A stretch of DNA of 53,294 nucleotides from contig DCIM01000058.1 of assembly GCA_002316005.1 (NCBI GenBank), forward strand, positions 1 to 53,294, read 5' to 3'. Below are positions 34,939-43,502 of the stretch, piece by piece. The stretch's first letter is position 1, and the number at the start of each line of letters is the position of its first letter. Made by a program: the position numbers and the translations under genes. Origin of the DNA: Prevotellaceae bacterium UBA1726. Lineage in GTDB: Bacteria; Bacteroidota; Bacteroidia; Bacteroidales; Bacteroidaceae. The notes below the pieces were generated by a model. The model saw only the letters and a program-made list of their open reading frames with translations. It did not search any database and was not told the DNA's origin.

Positions 34939-35412
34939 ATGACAACAAAACAGAAATGGTGTGCCTTTGTGGCAACAGGATTCGGCAGTGGTTTTTGGCC
35001 TTGGGGACCAGGAACAGCCGGTGCTTTTGTGGCAACATTGATGTGGCTCGGATTGGGCTACTTCGTTACAGAACCAGTACTAATTACTACTACACTAATA
35101 GCAATAATCGTAGCAACAATTGCGGGATCGTGGACAACCGATCAACTCGAACCTGTTTGGGGCGAGGATCCATCGCGTGTGGTTATTGACGAGATGATTG
35201 GTGTGTGGATTCCGCTGCTTGTCTGTCCACAAGGCAATTACTGGTATGCACTTGCTGCATTTGTGCTTTTCCGTTTCTTCGATATACTGAAACCATTAGG
35301 AATCCGTAGCCTCGACCGCCGTCATGGTGGTTTCTGGGTTATGGCCGACGATATTCTTGCTGGAGTATATAGCCTTGTGCTTATTGCAATTTTCCGCTGG
35401 GTGATTGCTTAA
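34939..35412 (+). CDS. PgpA-family phosphatase, candidate phosphatidylinositol-phosphate phosphatase
   Basis: This 157-residue membrane enzyme has the PgpA signatures GFGSGFWPWGPGTAGA, DPSRVVIDEMIG, FRFFDILKP and a final MADDILAG. PgpA dephosphorylates phosphatidylglycerophosphate. In the Bacteroidetes inositol-lipid pathway a PgpA homologue instead dephosphorylates phosphatidylinositol phosphate. The context here (CDP-alcohol transferase downstream, AUR1-like gene divergent) favours the second role, but a housekeeping PgpA cannot be excluded. It is the first gene of the plus operon. Confidence 0.87.
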   Translation: MTTKQKWCAFVATGFGSGFWPWGPGTAGAFVATLMWLGLGYFVTEPVLITTTLIAIIVATIAGSWTTDQLEPVWGEDPSRVVIDEMIGVWIPLLVCPQGNYWYALAAFVLFRFFDILKPLGIRSLDRRHGGFWVMADDILAGVYSLVLIAIFRWVIA

Positions 35413-35437
35413 GAAGGCAGGAATAATATTTTGCGGT

Positions 35438-36454
35438 ATGAAGAATAAAATGCGTAACATATTCCTCGCCATTGGTTTGGTTTCCATTGCGGTGATGATT
35501 TTCACCTTCGATGTGAGTTTCACCGAACTCTGGCAGGATATCTGCAAAGCAGGATATTGGCTTGTAGCCATTCTGGGGCTTTGGGGAGTGCTTTACGCAA
35601 TGAATGCCGTATCGTGGAGAATAATACTTGGAGGTTCGGGCGAATGTCCCGTTTCGTATCTCCATCTCTACAAACTGACAATCACGGGTTTTGCCCTCAA
35701 CTATGCCACTCCGGTGGGATTGCTTGGTGGCGAACCATATAAAATAGTGGAACTGACACCTTATGTGGGTGTGCAGAGAGCAACTTCCTCGGTGGTACTC
35801 TTTGCGATGATGCATATCTTCTCGCATTTCTGCTTTTGGATAGTAGCCATCCTGACTTATGTCCTGCTCTTCTTCCTTGGCTATCTGCCAATGGATGGAC
35901 TGATGGCAACATTGCTCGTGCTGATGTCGCTTTTCTGTGCGGGTGGTGTTTATCTCTTCCTGAGAGGTTACAAGACAGGATTGATAGTTAAACTGATCCG
36001 AATGGTGGGACATCTGCCACGACTTGGCGGTTGGGCAAAACGATTTGAGGAATCGCATCAGGAAGACCTGCAGAAGATTGATGCACAGATTTCGGAACTC
36101 CACAGTCAGAACAAACGGAGTTTCTATGCATCGTTTCTGATGGAATTCGTGGGTAGAATGCTTCAGAGTCTTGAAATATATTTCATGCTTCGCCTGTTCT
36201 GCCTTGAGGATTTGGGCTTTATTCAGTTGGTTTATTCCTTCCTGATTCTTGCCTTCACCTCGCTCTTTGCCAATCTGCTGTTCTTCTTCCCATTGCAGTT
36301 GGGAGGTAGAGAAGGTGGCTTTGCAATGTCTACCGCCCAGATGGGAATGACCAACGAGATTGGTCTGTTTATTTCGATAATATGCCGTGTAAGAGAACTG
36401 TTTTGGACCGCAATTGGTCTTTTTCTTATTAAAATCGGCAACAAAAATAACTAA
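35438..36454 (+). CDS. Flippase-like integral membrane protein (UPF0104/AglD type)
   Basis: This 338-residue protein has about eight hydrophobic helices and the lysylphosphatidylglycerol-synthase transmembrane-region pattern, including NYATPVGLLGGEPYKI and FPLQLGGREGG. Members lack the catalytic soluble domain and are thought to move lipids or lipid-linked sugars across the membrane. ATG 35438 is the likely start, 25 nt after PgpA; ATG 35450 is possible. GtrA-like follows after 5 nt. In this operon it might flip an inositol lipid precursor (inference). Confidence 0.82.
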   Translation: MKNKMRNIFLAIGLVSIAVMIFTFDVSFTELWQDICKAGYWLVAILGLWGVLYAMNAVSWRIILGGSGECPVSYLHLYKLTITGFALNYATPVGLLGGEPYKIVELTPYVGVQRATSSVVLFAMMHIFSHFCFWIVAILTYVLLFFLGYLPMDGLMATLLVLMSLFCAGGVYLFLRGYKTGLIVKLIRMVGHLPRLGGWAKRFEESHQEDLQKIDAQISELHSQNKRSFYASFLMEFVGRMLQSLEIYFMLRLFCLEDLGFIQLVYSFLILAFTSLFANLLFFFPLQLGGREGGFAMSTAQMGMTNEIGLFISIICRVRELFWTAIGLFLIKIGNKNN

Positions 36455-36459
36455 AAAGT

Positions 36460-36897
36460 ATGACAATACTAAAAGAGATACTAACATTCGCCAAGGCCCA
36501 GACTTCAGCCGGTATTGCTACCGGCGTGGATTATGGCACCCGAATCTTCTTCGATAAGATTGTCAACCTCACCTATGTGCAAGCCACTTTCCTTGGTGCT
36601 GTAGTGGGAGGTCTTGTGAATTGCTGTATCAACTATCGTTGGGTATTTGGCAATACCGATCGTTCGAAGAGAAGTGTCATGTGGCGCTATATCGTCGTTT
36701 GGGCGGGAAGTATATTCTTCAATACCATTGGAACAGCATTCTTCAAGGAGGTGATTCATCTCCCAGCATATCTCGCTATGATGGTTACTTCGGCAATTGT
36801 GGCTGTTTGCTGGAATTATATGATGCAGCGCTCGTTTGTGTTCAAAACGACGAAGGCACTACCTGAGGCAGAGGCTGAAGAGTTAGAGGAGAAATAA
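36460..36897 (+). CDS. GtrA-like membrane protein
   Basis: This 145-residue protein has four membrane helices and the GtrA-family pattern (TGVDYGTRIFF, then NCCINYRWVF, and a final MMQRSFVF). GtrA proteins are small polytopic proteins thought to translocate lipid-linked sugars. A short acidic tail (EAEAEELEEK) ends it. It lies between the flippase-like and CDP-alcohol transferase genes, which points to lipid head-group traffic. Confidence 0.88.
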   Translation: MTILKEILTFAKAQTSAGIATGVDYGTRIFFDKIVNLTYVQATFLGAVVGGLVNCCINYRWVFGNTDRSKRSVMWRYIVVWAGSIFFNTIGTAFFKEVIHLPAYLAMMVTSAIVAVCWNYMMQRSFVFKTTKALPEAEAEELEEK

Positions 36898-36958
36898 ACT
36901 CCCACAAATGGATTTGGATTTTGGAAAAAACGAAAATAAAAGAACAAAAAGAATAATT

Positions 36959-37612
36959 ATGAACTACAGAGATTTTATTCAGAAGATTATCTACTACATC
37001 ATCAATCCTTTGATTAAGGGTATGATAAAGTGTGGCATTACTCCAAACATGGTTACTTTCATTGGTTTCCTTGGTAATATGGTTGCTGCCGGAATGTTCA
37101 TCTATGCTGCAACTCTCGAAGAGGGTCAGTATGATTGGATTGGCTATGGCGGTTGGGTTCTCATCCTTTCAAGTATCTTTGATATGATGGACGGTCGTCT
37201 GGCTCGCCTTGGTAATATGTCTTCTACATTCGGTGCATTCTGGGATTCTACACTCGACCGTTACTCAGAACTCGTTTCTCTTGGTGGTCTTGTAGGTTTC
37301 TATTTCTCGCTTGCAGGTGCTACCTGGGGCTTGAGCAATACCACTTGGGGCATTGTCACATTGGCTGCAATGATTGGTAGTGTGATGGTAAGTTATGTTC
37401 GTGCTCGTGCTGAAGGCCTTAATCTTGATTGCAAGGTTGGTTTGATGCAGCGTCCAGAGCGAGTGGTAGTACTTTGCCTTGGTGCAATCGTTGCTGGTTT
37501 CACAGGAAGCGGAATTCCAGTATGTGTTGCTGTTGCATTGATAGCAGTACTTGCCAATATCACTGCTTTCTGGCGCATTCAACATGTGTATAAGCAGTTG
37601 CAGGGGAAATAA
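36959..37612 (+). CDS. CDP-alcohol phosphatidyltransferase, candidate phosphatidylinositol-phosphate synthase
   Basis: This 217-residue enzyme has the complete CDP-alcohol phosphotransferase motif: Asp75, Asp78-Gly79, Ala82-Arg83, Gly92, Asp96 and Asp100. It should join an alcohol, here probably inositol phosphate, to CDP-diacylglycerol. The frame is open to 36908, but MNYRDFIQK at 36959 fits the family. Together with the PgpA-like and AUR1-like genes it matches the reported Bacteroidetes inositol-lipid pathway. No inositol-phosphate synthase gene lies in the window. A strong terminator follows. Confidence 0.88.
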   Translation: MNYRDFIQKIIYYIINPLIKGMIKCGITPNMVTFIGFLGNMVAAGMFIYAATLEEGQYDWIGYGGWVLILSSIFDMMDGRLARLGNMSSTFGAFWDSTLDRYSELVSLGGLVGFYFSLAGATWGLSNTTWGIVTLAAMIGSVMVSYVRARAEGLNLDCKVGLMQRPERVVVLCLGAIVAGFTGSGIPVCVAVALIAVLANITAFWRIQHVYKQLQGK

Positions 37613-37632
37613 TCCAACCCTATATATAATAT

Positions 37633-37672
37633 AATAAGGTGTCATCCGAACGATGGCACCTTATTTGTTTTG
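37633..37672 (+). terminator. Terminator of the inositol-lipid operon
   Basis: A 13-bp stem (37633-37645 with 37653-37665, one wobble) is followed by TGTTTTG. The AATAAGGTG/CACCTTATT arms resemble the hairpin at 1581-1606. Confidence 0.8.
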
Positions 37673-37717
37673 TGATAAAACCCTTATCAGTTAATATCCT
37701 CTGTCAAAGGATAATAT

Positions 37718-39337
37718 TTAGCGTGTAGCACGGAATCCTTCCATGTTCTCGTATCTCTTGCGCATGAATCTATTGTAGATGTTACGCAACCAGATGTTGT
37801 GCGTTGCAATGAATCCTATACCGATGACAATCATTGTCACATAAGCCCAAGTGACGCCAAGTGTGGCCTGAAGCAGAGTGAGAAGGGCAACAGGAACAAA
37901 CATACAAATCATCTCAATGATGAACTGCCATTTGTTGTTCTCCATTCCGTTCTTTGAGATGAACTTTGTGTTGAGTGGTTGCGAAGAACGATTGATTACC
38001 GCCAACTGGAACAGTAGGAAGAACTGGAATCCAGCTGTGAATATTCCACATGCCAAAACCATGAATATCGACCACTTGCCCGAGATGACAGGTGCCATAC
38101 AAAGGGTGAACGGCAAGATAAGAATGAGGCACTGGAAATAGTACTTCGCCTTGAGAATCTGAAGGATATTCTCTTTGCGTACCATAAGTCCATCGATATA
38201 GTTTCCCTCGTTCGCCATGACCTTTACAAGGCCGAATATGCCGAACAATGCGAAGTCATAAATACACCAGAAATTCCTCATGTAAGCACTATCGTATGCA
38301 TCAGTGAAGATGGTAATGAGCGAAAGCATTACAATGAGCACAATACCCGTAATTGTCTGCTTGCGTGGGTTCTTGTTTCTGAATGCTGTCTTGAATTCCA
38401 AACCGAGGAAAAGACCAATCTCGCCGAGTCGGTCGAGGAACTTCATGTTCGAAGGGTTCTTTATAACAGTTGCCTTCTCCACACGCGCCACTTCCTTCAT
38501 CACATGCGAATACTGCAATGGACGATTGATGCATATAAGGGCGATAAGCAGAGCAAGCATCATCAGATAAGGCCACACCTGACCAGTCTCGATTCCTGTT
38601 CCGGCCTGTCCGTAGAAACGGAACATATCCTCAAAATCGAATATCTTCAATAATTTGAAATTGCCTGCGAACAGTTCTGCCCATTTCACACCAGGCAAAA
38701 TGCCAAGTATAGCAACTCCAATAGGAAGAATCCACCAAAGGAGAGTATCGGTTATGAGAGTGCGTACAATCAGGTAGAACTGACTGATGCACAATTCCAA
38801 AAGCCAGAAGAACAGCAGAAGTCCGATGCAAGCCCAGAAACCGTAACTGAACAATACCGACATCAGGCAGTAAGGGATAATCATGATGAACCAAGTGAGG
38901 TTCGACCAGTTTATCATCTGCCCGCCAATGAAGAAGTCGATACATGTATATTTAGGTACGGGAAGCAGAACATACGGTTTTATTATCTGCGAAGGTGTCT
39001 GCTGTGCCATGAAACGGATACAGAAGTCAAGCAGCACAATGAATGGTATCAGGCAGCAAAGGAACTCCACTGATGACATCGTACGCATGGAGTTTGCAGC
39101 CATTGCAAAAGATACGGCAAACATGAGCAGATAGACAACAACCAAGCCTGTCATGAAATACATGATGTACTTGGCAACCTTGTTCTTTTCAAGGTCAATC
39201 ATTCGCTTCTCGGCCAGTTTCCTATGATGACGGAGGGCCTTGAACAGCCACAGACGACTATTCTTGGCATTCTTTTCTTCCTTCTTTAAGGAAATACTTG
39301 CTGATTTACTATGTTCCTTCTTCGAAAATATTCCCAT
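37718..39337 (-). CDS. DUF5687 membrane protein, ABC-permease-like
   Basis: This 539-residue protein has about 12 hydrophobic segments and a basic N-terminal region (residues 1-50). It matches the DUF5687 pattern, in which an ABC-2-type permease usually pairs with an ATPase gene. No ABC ATPase gene lies next to it here, so the partner must be elsewhere or absent. It follows the LolA-like gene by 21 nt and converges on the CDP-alcohol transferase gene. Confidence 0.75.
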   Translation of the reverse strand: MGIFSKKEHSKSASISLKKEEKNAKNSRLWLFKALRHHRKLAEKRMIDLEKNKVAKYIMYFMTGLVVVYLLMFAVSFAMAANSMRTMSSVEFLCCLIPFIVLLDFCIRFMAQQTPSQIIKPYVLLPVPKYTCIDFFIGGQMINWSNLTWFIMIIPYCLMSVLFSYGFWACIGLLLFFWLLELCISQFYLIVRTLITDTLLWWILPIGVAILGILPGVKWAELFAGNFKLLKIFDFEDMFRFYGQAGTGIETGQVWPYLMMLALLIALICINRPLQYSHVMKEVARVEKATVIKNPSNMKFLDRLGEIGLFLGLEFKTAFRNKNPRKQTITGIVLIVMLSLITIFTDAYDSAYMRNFWCIYDFALFGIFGLVKVMANEGNYIDGLMVRKENILQILKAKYYFQCLILILPFTLCMAPVISGKWSIFMVLACGIFTAGFQFFLLFQLAVINRSSQPLNTKFISKNGMENNKWQFIIEMICMFVPVALLTLLQATLGVTWAYVTMIVIGIGFIATHNIWLRNIYNRFMRKRYENMEGFRATR

Positions 39338-39358
39338 AATCCAACTCTTCGTTGCTTT

Positions 39359-39967
39359 TTATCTCAGGTCTACGATTTCAGCAGTAGGGAAGTCCTTCTT
39401 GTTGAAAGTGAAGACATCATCGCTCTGCTTTGCAGCCTTGAAATTCTTGATGTTGATTGTTGTCCAAGTGTCCTTCTGACGCATACGAACCTGTGTTGGA
39501 GCATAGGTCTTTGGATCAATTACGATATACATCTCCTGAATGGAACGACTCTTGTTCTGAGCCTGCATACGAACCTCGTACTTGCCTTCAACGGTCTTCA
39601 TCGAAAGGGTGAAACCGGTCTTGTAGAGATTGATGAATGTGAGAGGATTCATCTGTGTCTGCTGTGCCTGTGTAGGGGTTGACACATTCACCTCGTCAGT
39701 ATTCTTCATGTAGGTCCATTGAGTCTTTCCGTTGAACCATACTGTTGCCTGTGGTGTGCGGGCATTGAACTTATTGCCTTTGATGGCGATTGTTCCAGAA
39801 GTGTTTCCTATCTTTGCATTAGCAATCTGGAAGTCAGCCTGGGCTCCACTTTTCTTTCCAACCAAGGCCGCAGTCTTGTCGAGGACACTTTTAGCGCTAG
39901 GTGTATTGCCTGCGTAGATGCCGAGAGTCATTACTGACATCAAGGCAAATAACAATATTCTTTTCAT
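39359..39967 (-). CDS. LolA-like periplasmic lipoprotein carrier
   Basis: This 202-residue protein has a signal peptide (1-19, ending YAG) and a single LolA-like half-barrel. It shows NARTPQATVWFNGKTQWTYM, a STPTQAQQTQMNPLTF segment and IVIDPKTYAPTQVRMRQKD. LolA-type proteins carry lipoproteins across the periplasm. The order ftsK then lolA-like is common in Bacteroidetes. It starts 63 nt after ftsK. Confidence 0.85.
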   Translation of the reverse strand: MKRILLFALMSVMTLGIYAGNTPSAKSVLDKTAALVGKKSGAQADFQIANAKIGNTSGTIAIKGNKFNARTPQATVWFNGKTQWTYMKNTDEVNVSTPTQAQQTQMNPLTFINLYKTGFTLSMKTVEGKYEVRMQAQNKSRSIQEMYIVIDPKTYAPTQVRMRQKDTWTTINIKNFKAAKQSDDVFTFNKKDFPTAEIVDLR

Positions 39968-40030
39968 TTTTATTGATATGTTTTAGAGTCTTTGTTATAT
40001 CCGGGCGTTATTGTCCGGACATTCTATTTA

Positions 40031-42499
40031 TTAGACTCCTTTTATCTGCATAAGTAAATTGTTGAGCGAATTTTCGTCGGTGATAAGCACATCACGAGGC
40101 TTGCTGCCCATTGCCGGGCCAACGATTCCTGCCTGCTCCAACTGATCCATGAGTCGTCCTGCACGGTTGTAGCCGATAGAGAATCGACGCTGAATCATTG
40201 ATGTAGAACCTTGCTGCGAAATCACAATTGCATGTGCAGCTTCCTCGAAATAAGGGTCAAGGTCAGAGATAGGACCGCCATTACCGCCGCCACCGCCATT
40301 CTCGCTTGGTGGTTCTGGCAATTCGAGTGGTTCGCGTGGTCCTGGCTGATTGGCAATATGCTCATTGATACGCTCAATCTCTGGAGTATCAACAAATGCA
40401 CACTGTACACGCACTGGTTCGCCACCATTGAGGAACAGAAGGTCACCACGACCCACCAACTGGTTTGCACCTGGACGGTCGAGGATTGTTCGTGAGTCAA
40501 TCATTGCACCCACACGGAAAGCCATACGACCAGGGAAGTTTGCCTTGATGTTACCAGTGATGATTGATGTTGTAGGACGCTGAGTCGCAATAATCATGTG
40601 GATACCAACGGCACGAGCCAACTGAGCAATACGAGCGATTGGCAACTCCACTTCCTTGCCTGCTGTCATAATCAAGTCACCGAACTCATCGATGATGACA
40701 ACAACATAAGGCATATAGTCATGACCAAGTGTGAGGTTGAGTTTATGGTTCACGAACTTGGCATTGTATTCCTTGATGTTCTTCGCACCGGCCATCTTCA
40801 AGAGGTCATAGCGGTGATCCATGAGTACACAGAGAGAATTCAGTGTGCGTACTACCTTGGTAACATCGGTGATGATTGGTTCGTCCACATTCTCGTCGGT
40901 AGATGCCATGAAATGGTCGGCGATTGGCGAATATGGGGTGAACTCCACCTTCTTTGGGTCAACGAGCACAATCTTCAACTCGTTTGGATGCTTCTTGTAG
41001 AGGAGGGAAGTGATGATGGCGTTAAGGCCGACTGACTTTCCCTGACCGGTAGCACCAGCCACGAGCAAGTGAGGCAACTTTGCCAAATCCACCATGAACA
41101 CCTCATTGGTAATAGTCTTACCGATGGCGAGTGGGAGTTCCATTGTTGTCTCCTGGAACTTCTTCGAGTTCAGCAGACTCTCCATTGATACAATCTGTGG
41201 CTTCTTGTTTGGAACCTCAATACCCACAGTACCCTTGCCCGGAATTGGAGCAATGATACGAACGCCGAGTGCCGAGAGACAAAGGGCGATATCATCTTCG
41301 AGCGAACGAATCTTCGAAATCTTCACACCCTCGGCTGGAGTAACCTCGTAGAGGGTGATTGTAGGACCGACAGTGGCCTTGATTTCCTTTATCTTCACAC
41401 CAAACGAACTCAGTACCTCAATGATTCGTGCATTGTTGGCACGAACTTCCTCCATGTCAACCATTGGGTTTGAACCACCATCGTATTTCTTCAGGAGGTC
41501 GAGGGTAGGGTACTTATACTTTGTGAAAGGCTCCTTAGGGTTGATTGGTGTAGAGAGGTCAATCTTCTCTTCCACAGTCTTGCCTTTTGCCTTGTCTTCT
41601 GTCTGTGCCACCTCAACAGTGAGTTTTGAGTCATCATCGCTTGCTGGTGCCTCTGCAACCAATGGTTCTGGTTTCACTGGGGCTTTTGGCTCTGTCTCAA
41701 GAAGTGTTGTAGGCAACTCTATTGTTGTAGCCTCTGCTGGTTCTGGTTCTGGAGTGGTGTCAATGGTCAATGGTGCCTCGTCTTCCTCGGTGTCATTCTC
41801 TTCGCCAGTTTGTTCCTCAGGACCAGTGTGTACGGTCAACTTCACCTTATCAGTAATATATTTAACCGGATTGAGTGCCTGACGAATGATATTGATTGTC
41901 TTGGCGCTGAGGATTGTGAGGAATACGATAGCAACAACTGCAAGGATTGCTGTCAATCCAGGAGGGCCAACGAGGTTTTCGAGTTGCTCAACGATATACT
42001 GACCGTGCTTGCCTCCAGGATTGAAGACAAGGAATCCCATGATTGGCGAAAGGAATTTCGCAAATGTGACAGAGCACCATTCCATCAGTACTCCAAGACC
42101 AAGGAACCATTTCAAGAGGTTCACCTTGTAGGCGCCCATCAGTCGTAGTGCCACAAGTACAAAGAAGAAAGGAATGATGAATGCTGGCAAACCGAAGTTT
42201 ACCGACATCAGGGTATATGCAATGATAGCACCGAAACTACCGCAGTAGTTGGTGAATTCATGATTTCCATTTGCCCATTCGCCCACTCTTGCTTCCTCAA
42301 GCACACTCTGGTCGGCTTGACCTGTTCCGAAATACGAAACCATAGCCAGAATGACATATCCGGCCACAAAAAGAGTGATGAATCCAAGGATGAAATCGAA
42401 TTTCTCGTTGCTGAATATTTTGCTAAACCCAACTGCTTCGCCAAGCGATTTTGCGTTCTTTTCTTTCTTGTTTTTTTTGCTGTTATTCTTTTTTGCCAT
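40031..42499 (-). CDS. ftsK: DNA translocase FtsK
   Basis: This 822-residue septal ATPase moves chromosome ends during division. The N-terminus is very basic (MAKKNNSKKNKKEKNAK) and is followed by four membrane helices (about 30-200). An acidic, proline-rich linker (about 235-330), then the beta and alpha motor domains follow. Walker A is GATGQGKS (Lys488), Walker B is VVVIIDEFGDL, and a C-terminal winged-helix gamma domain starts near QGSTSMIQRRFSIGYNRA. Its length and domain order are normal. Confidence 0.95.
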   Translation of the reverse strand: MAKKNNSKKNKKEKNAKSLGEAVGFSKIFSNEKFDFILGFITLFVAGYVILAMVSYFGTGQADQSVLEEARVGEWANGNHEFTNYCGSFGAIIAYTLMSVNFGLPAFIIPFFFVLVALRLMGAYKVNLLKWFLGLGVLMEWCSVTFAKFLSPIMGFLVFNPGGKHGQYIVEQLENLVGPPGLTAILAVVAIVFLTILSAKTINIIRQALNPVKYITDKVKLTVHTGPEEQTGEENDTEEDEAPLTIDTTPEPEPAEATTIELPTTLLETEPKAPVKPEPLVAEAPASDDDSKLTVEVAQTEDKAKGKTVEEKIDLSTPINPKEPFTKYKYPTLDLLKKYDGGSNPMVDMEEVRANNARIIEVLSSFGVKIKEIKATVGPTITLYEVTPAEGVKISKIRSLEDDIALCLSALGVRIIAPIPGKGTVGIEVPNKKPQIVSMESLLNSKKFQETTMELPLAIGKTITNEVFMVDLAKLPHLLVAGATGQGKSVGLNAIITSLLYKKHPNELKIVLVDPKKVEFTPYSPIADHFMASTDENVDEPIITDVTKVVRTLNSLCVLMDHRYDLLKMAGAKNIKEYNAKFVNHKLNLTLGHDYMPYVVVIIDEFGDLIMTAGKEVELPIARIAQLARAVGIHMIIATQRPTTSIITGNIKANFPGRMAFRVGAMIDSRTILDRPGANQLVGRGDLLFLNGGEPVRVQCAFVDTPEIERINEHIANQPGPREPLELPEPPSENGGGGGNGGPISDLDPYFEEAAHAIVISQQGSTSMIQRRFSIGYNRAGRLMDQLEQAGIVGPAMGSKPRDVLITDENSLNNLLMQIKGV

Positions 42500-42532
42500 A
42501 TATATTTTTATGTGTTTTGTCTATAATTCATG

Positions 42533-42566
42533 CAAAAATAAGGAATTTTACTGAATTTAGCACAAA
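42533..42566 (-). promoter_or_regulatory. Probable ftsK promoter
   Basis: On the minus strand, TATTTTTG (42540 to 42533) with TTTG (42566 to 42563) at a slightly long 22-nt spacing, 33 nt before the ATG. Confidence 0.45.
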
Positions 42567-42583
42567 ATTTCGCACTTTTTTTC

Positions 42584-42591
42584 TAATTTTG
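42584..42591 (+). promoter_or_regulatory. -7 element of the exonuclease-rlmI-tilS operon
   Basis: TAATTTTG lies 20 nt before the ATG, back to back with the ftsK promoter. No TTTG is seen at -33. Confidence 0.45.
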
Positions 42592-42611
42592 CATTTGATT
42601 TTGATTTTACG

Positions 42612-43502
42612 ATGAGAAAAACTATATATTCAAGGTACGACAAGAACGAAATTCCCAACCTTCCTATGGTTGAATTCGATGGTCGTATCATTGTCATCAT
42701 GACCGAGGCTGAGGCTGAAAAGGCGGTTGATTATCTGCTTACGGCCGACATTCTCGGTATGGATACCGAAACCCGCCCTTCCTTCAGGCGAGGACAGTCG
42801 TTTCAGGTGGCACTCCTTCAGGTTAGCACTCGCGACACCTGTTTCCTTTTCCGCCTGAATATGATTGGTCTTTGCCCTGCCGTCGTGCGCCTTCTCGAGA
42901 ATACAAAGGTTCCGATGATTGGTCTTTCATGGCACGATGACCTCCGTATGCTCCATAAGCGAGGCGAGTTCACTCCGGGACTTTTCTACGAGATTCAGGA
43001 AATGGTGGGCGAGATAGGCATCAAGGACCTCAGTCTTCAGAAACTATATGCCAATCTCTTCTCGCAGAAGATTTCAAAGCGTCAGCGACTCACCAACTGG
43101 GAGGCTCCTGTGCTCAATGATATGCAGAAACGCTATGCCTCAATTGATGCTTGGGCGTGCATACAAATATATGAGGAGATAAAACGACTCAAGGAAACTC
43201 AGGACTTTGACCTTATCATTATGCCTGAACCTGAACAGCCACAACCTCTCTCTGAGGAGGAGCGCGCGGCGAGAAAGGCCGAAAAGGCTAAGCGCAGGGC
43301 CGAGGCAAGGGCTGCTGAAAGGGCAAAGATTGCTGAGGAGCGCCAGAAGAAGGCGGAGGCGAAGCCGATAACTAAAAAGAAACCAACTGCGAAGAAGCGC
43401 AAACCGAAACCAGTGGCTACAAACGATTCACCAAAGGTGACACCGCCAAAGACAACTAATAGAAAAAGAACAAAAAAGACAAATTCTGGGGAGAATAAGT
43501 AA
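42612..43502 (+). CDS. RNase D-like 3'-5' exonuclease with basic tail
   Basis: This 296-residue protein has a DEDDy exonuclease domain (about 20-195): MDTETRPSF (Asp, Glu), GLSWHDDLRML and YASIDAWACI (Tyr-x3-Asp). From about residue 213 it turns into an Ala/Lys/Arg/Glu helix (EEERAARKAEKAKRRAEARA). A Lys/Pro/Thr-rich end follows, probably for RNA or ribosome binding. It should trim structured RNA ends. Its stop abuts the rlmI start with no gap. Confidence 0.88.
   Translation: MRKTIYSRYDKNEIPNLPMVEFDGRIIVIMTEAEAEKAVDYLLTADILGMDTETRPSFRRGQSFQVALLQVSTRDTCFLFRLNMIGLCPAVVRLLENTKVPMIGLSWHDDLRMLHKRGEFTPGLFYEIQEMVGEIGIKDLSLQKLYANLFSQKISKRQRLTNWEAPVLNDMQKRYASIDAWACIQIYEEIKRLKETQDFDLIIMPEPEQPQPLSEEERAARKAEKAKRRAEARAAERAKIAEERQKKAEAKPITKKKPTAKKRKPKPVATNDSPKVTPPKTTNRKRTKKTNSGENK

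Noticed and set aside
35381..36487. 368-codon minus frame opposite the flippase-like gene
   Set aside because: Composition (many His, Gln and Cys residues) and lack of motifs mark it as shadow of the real membrane-protein gene.
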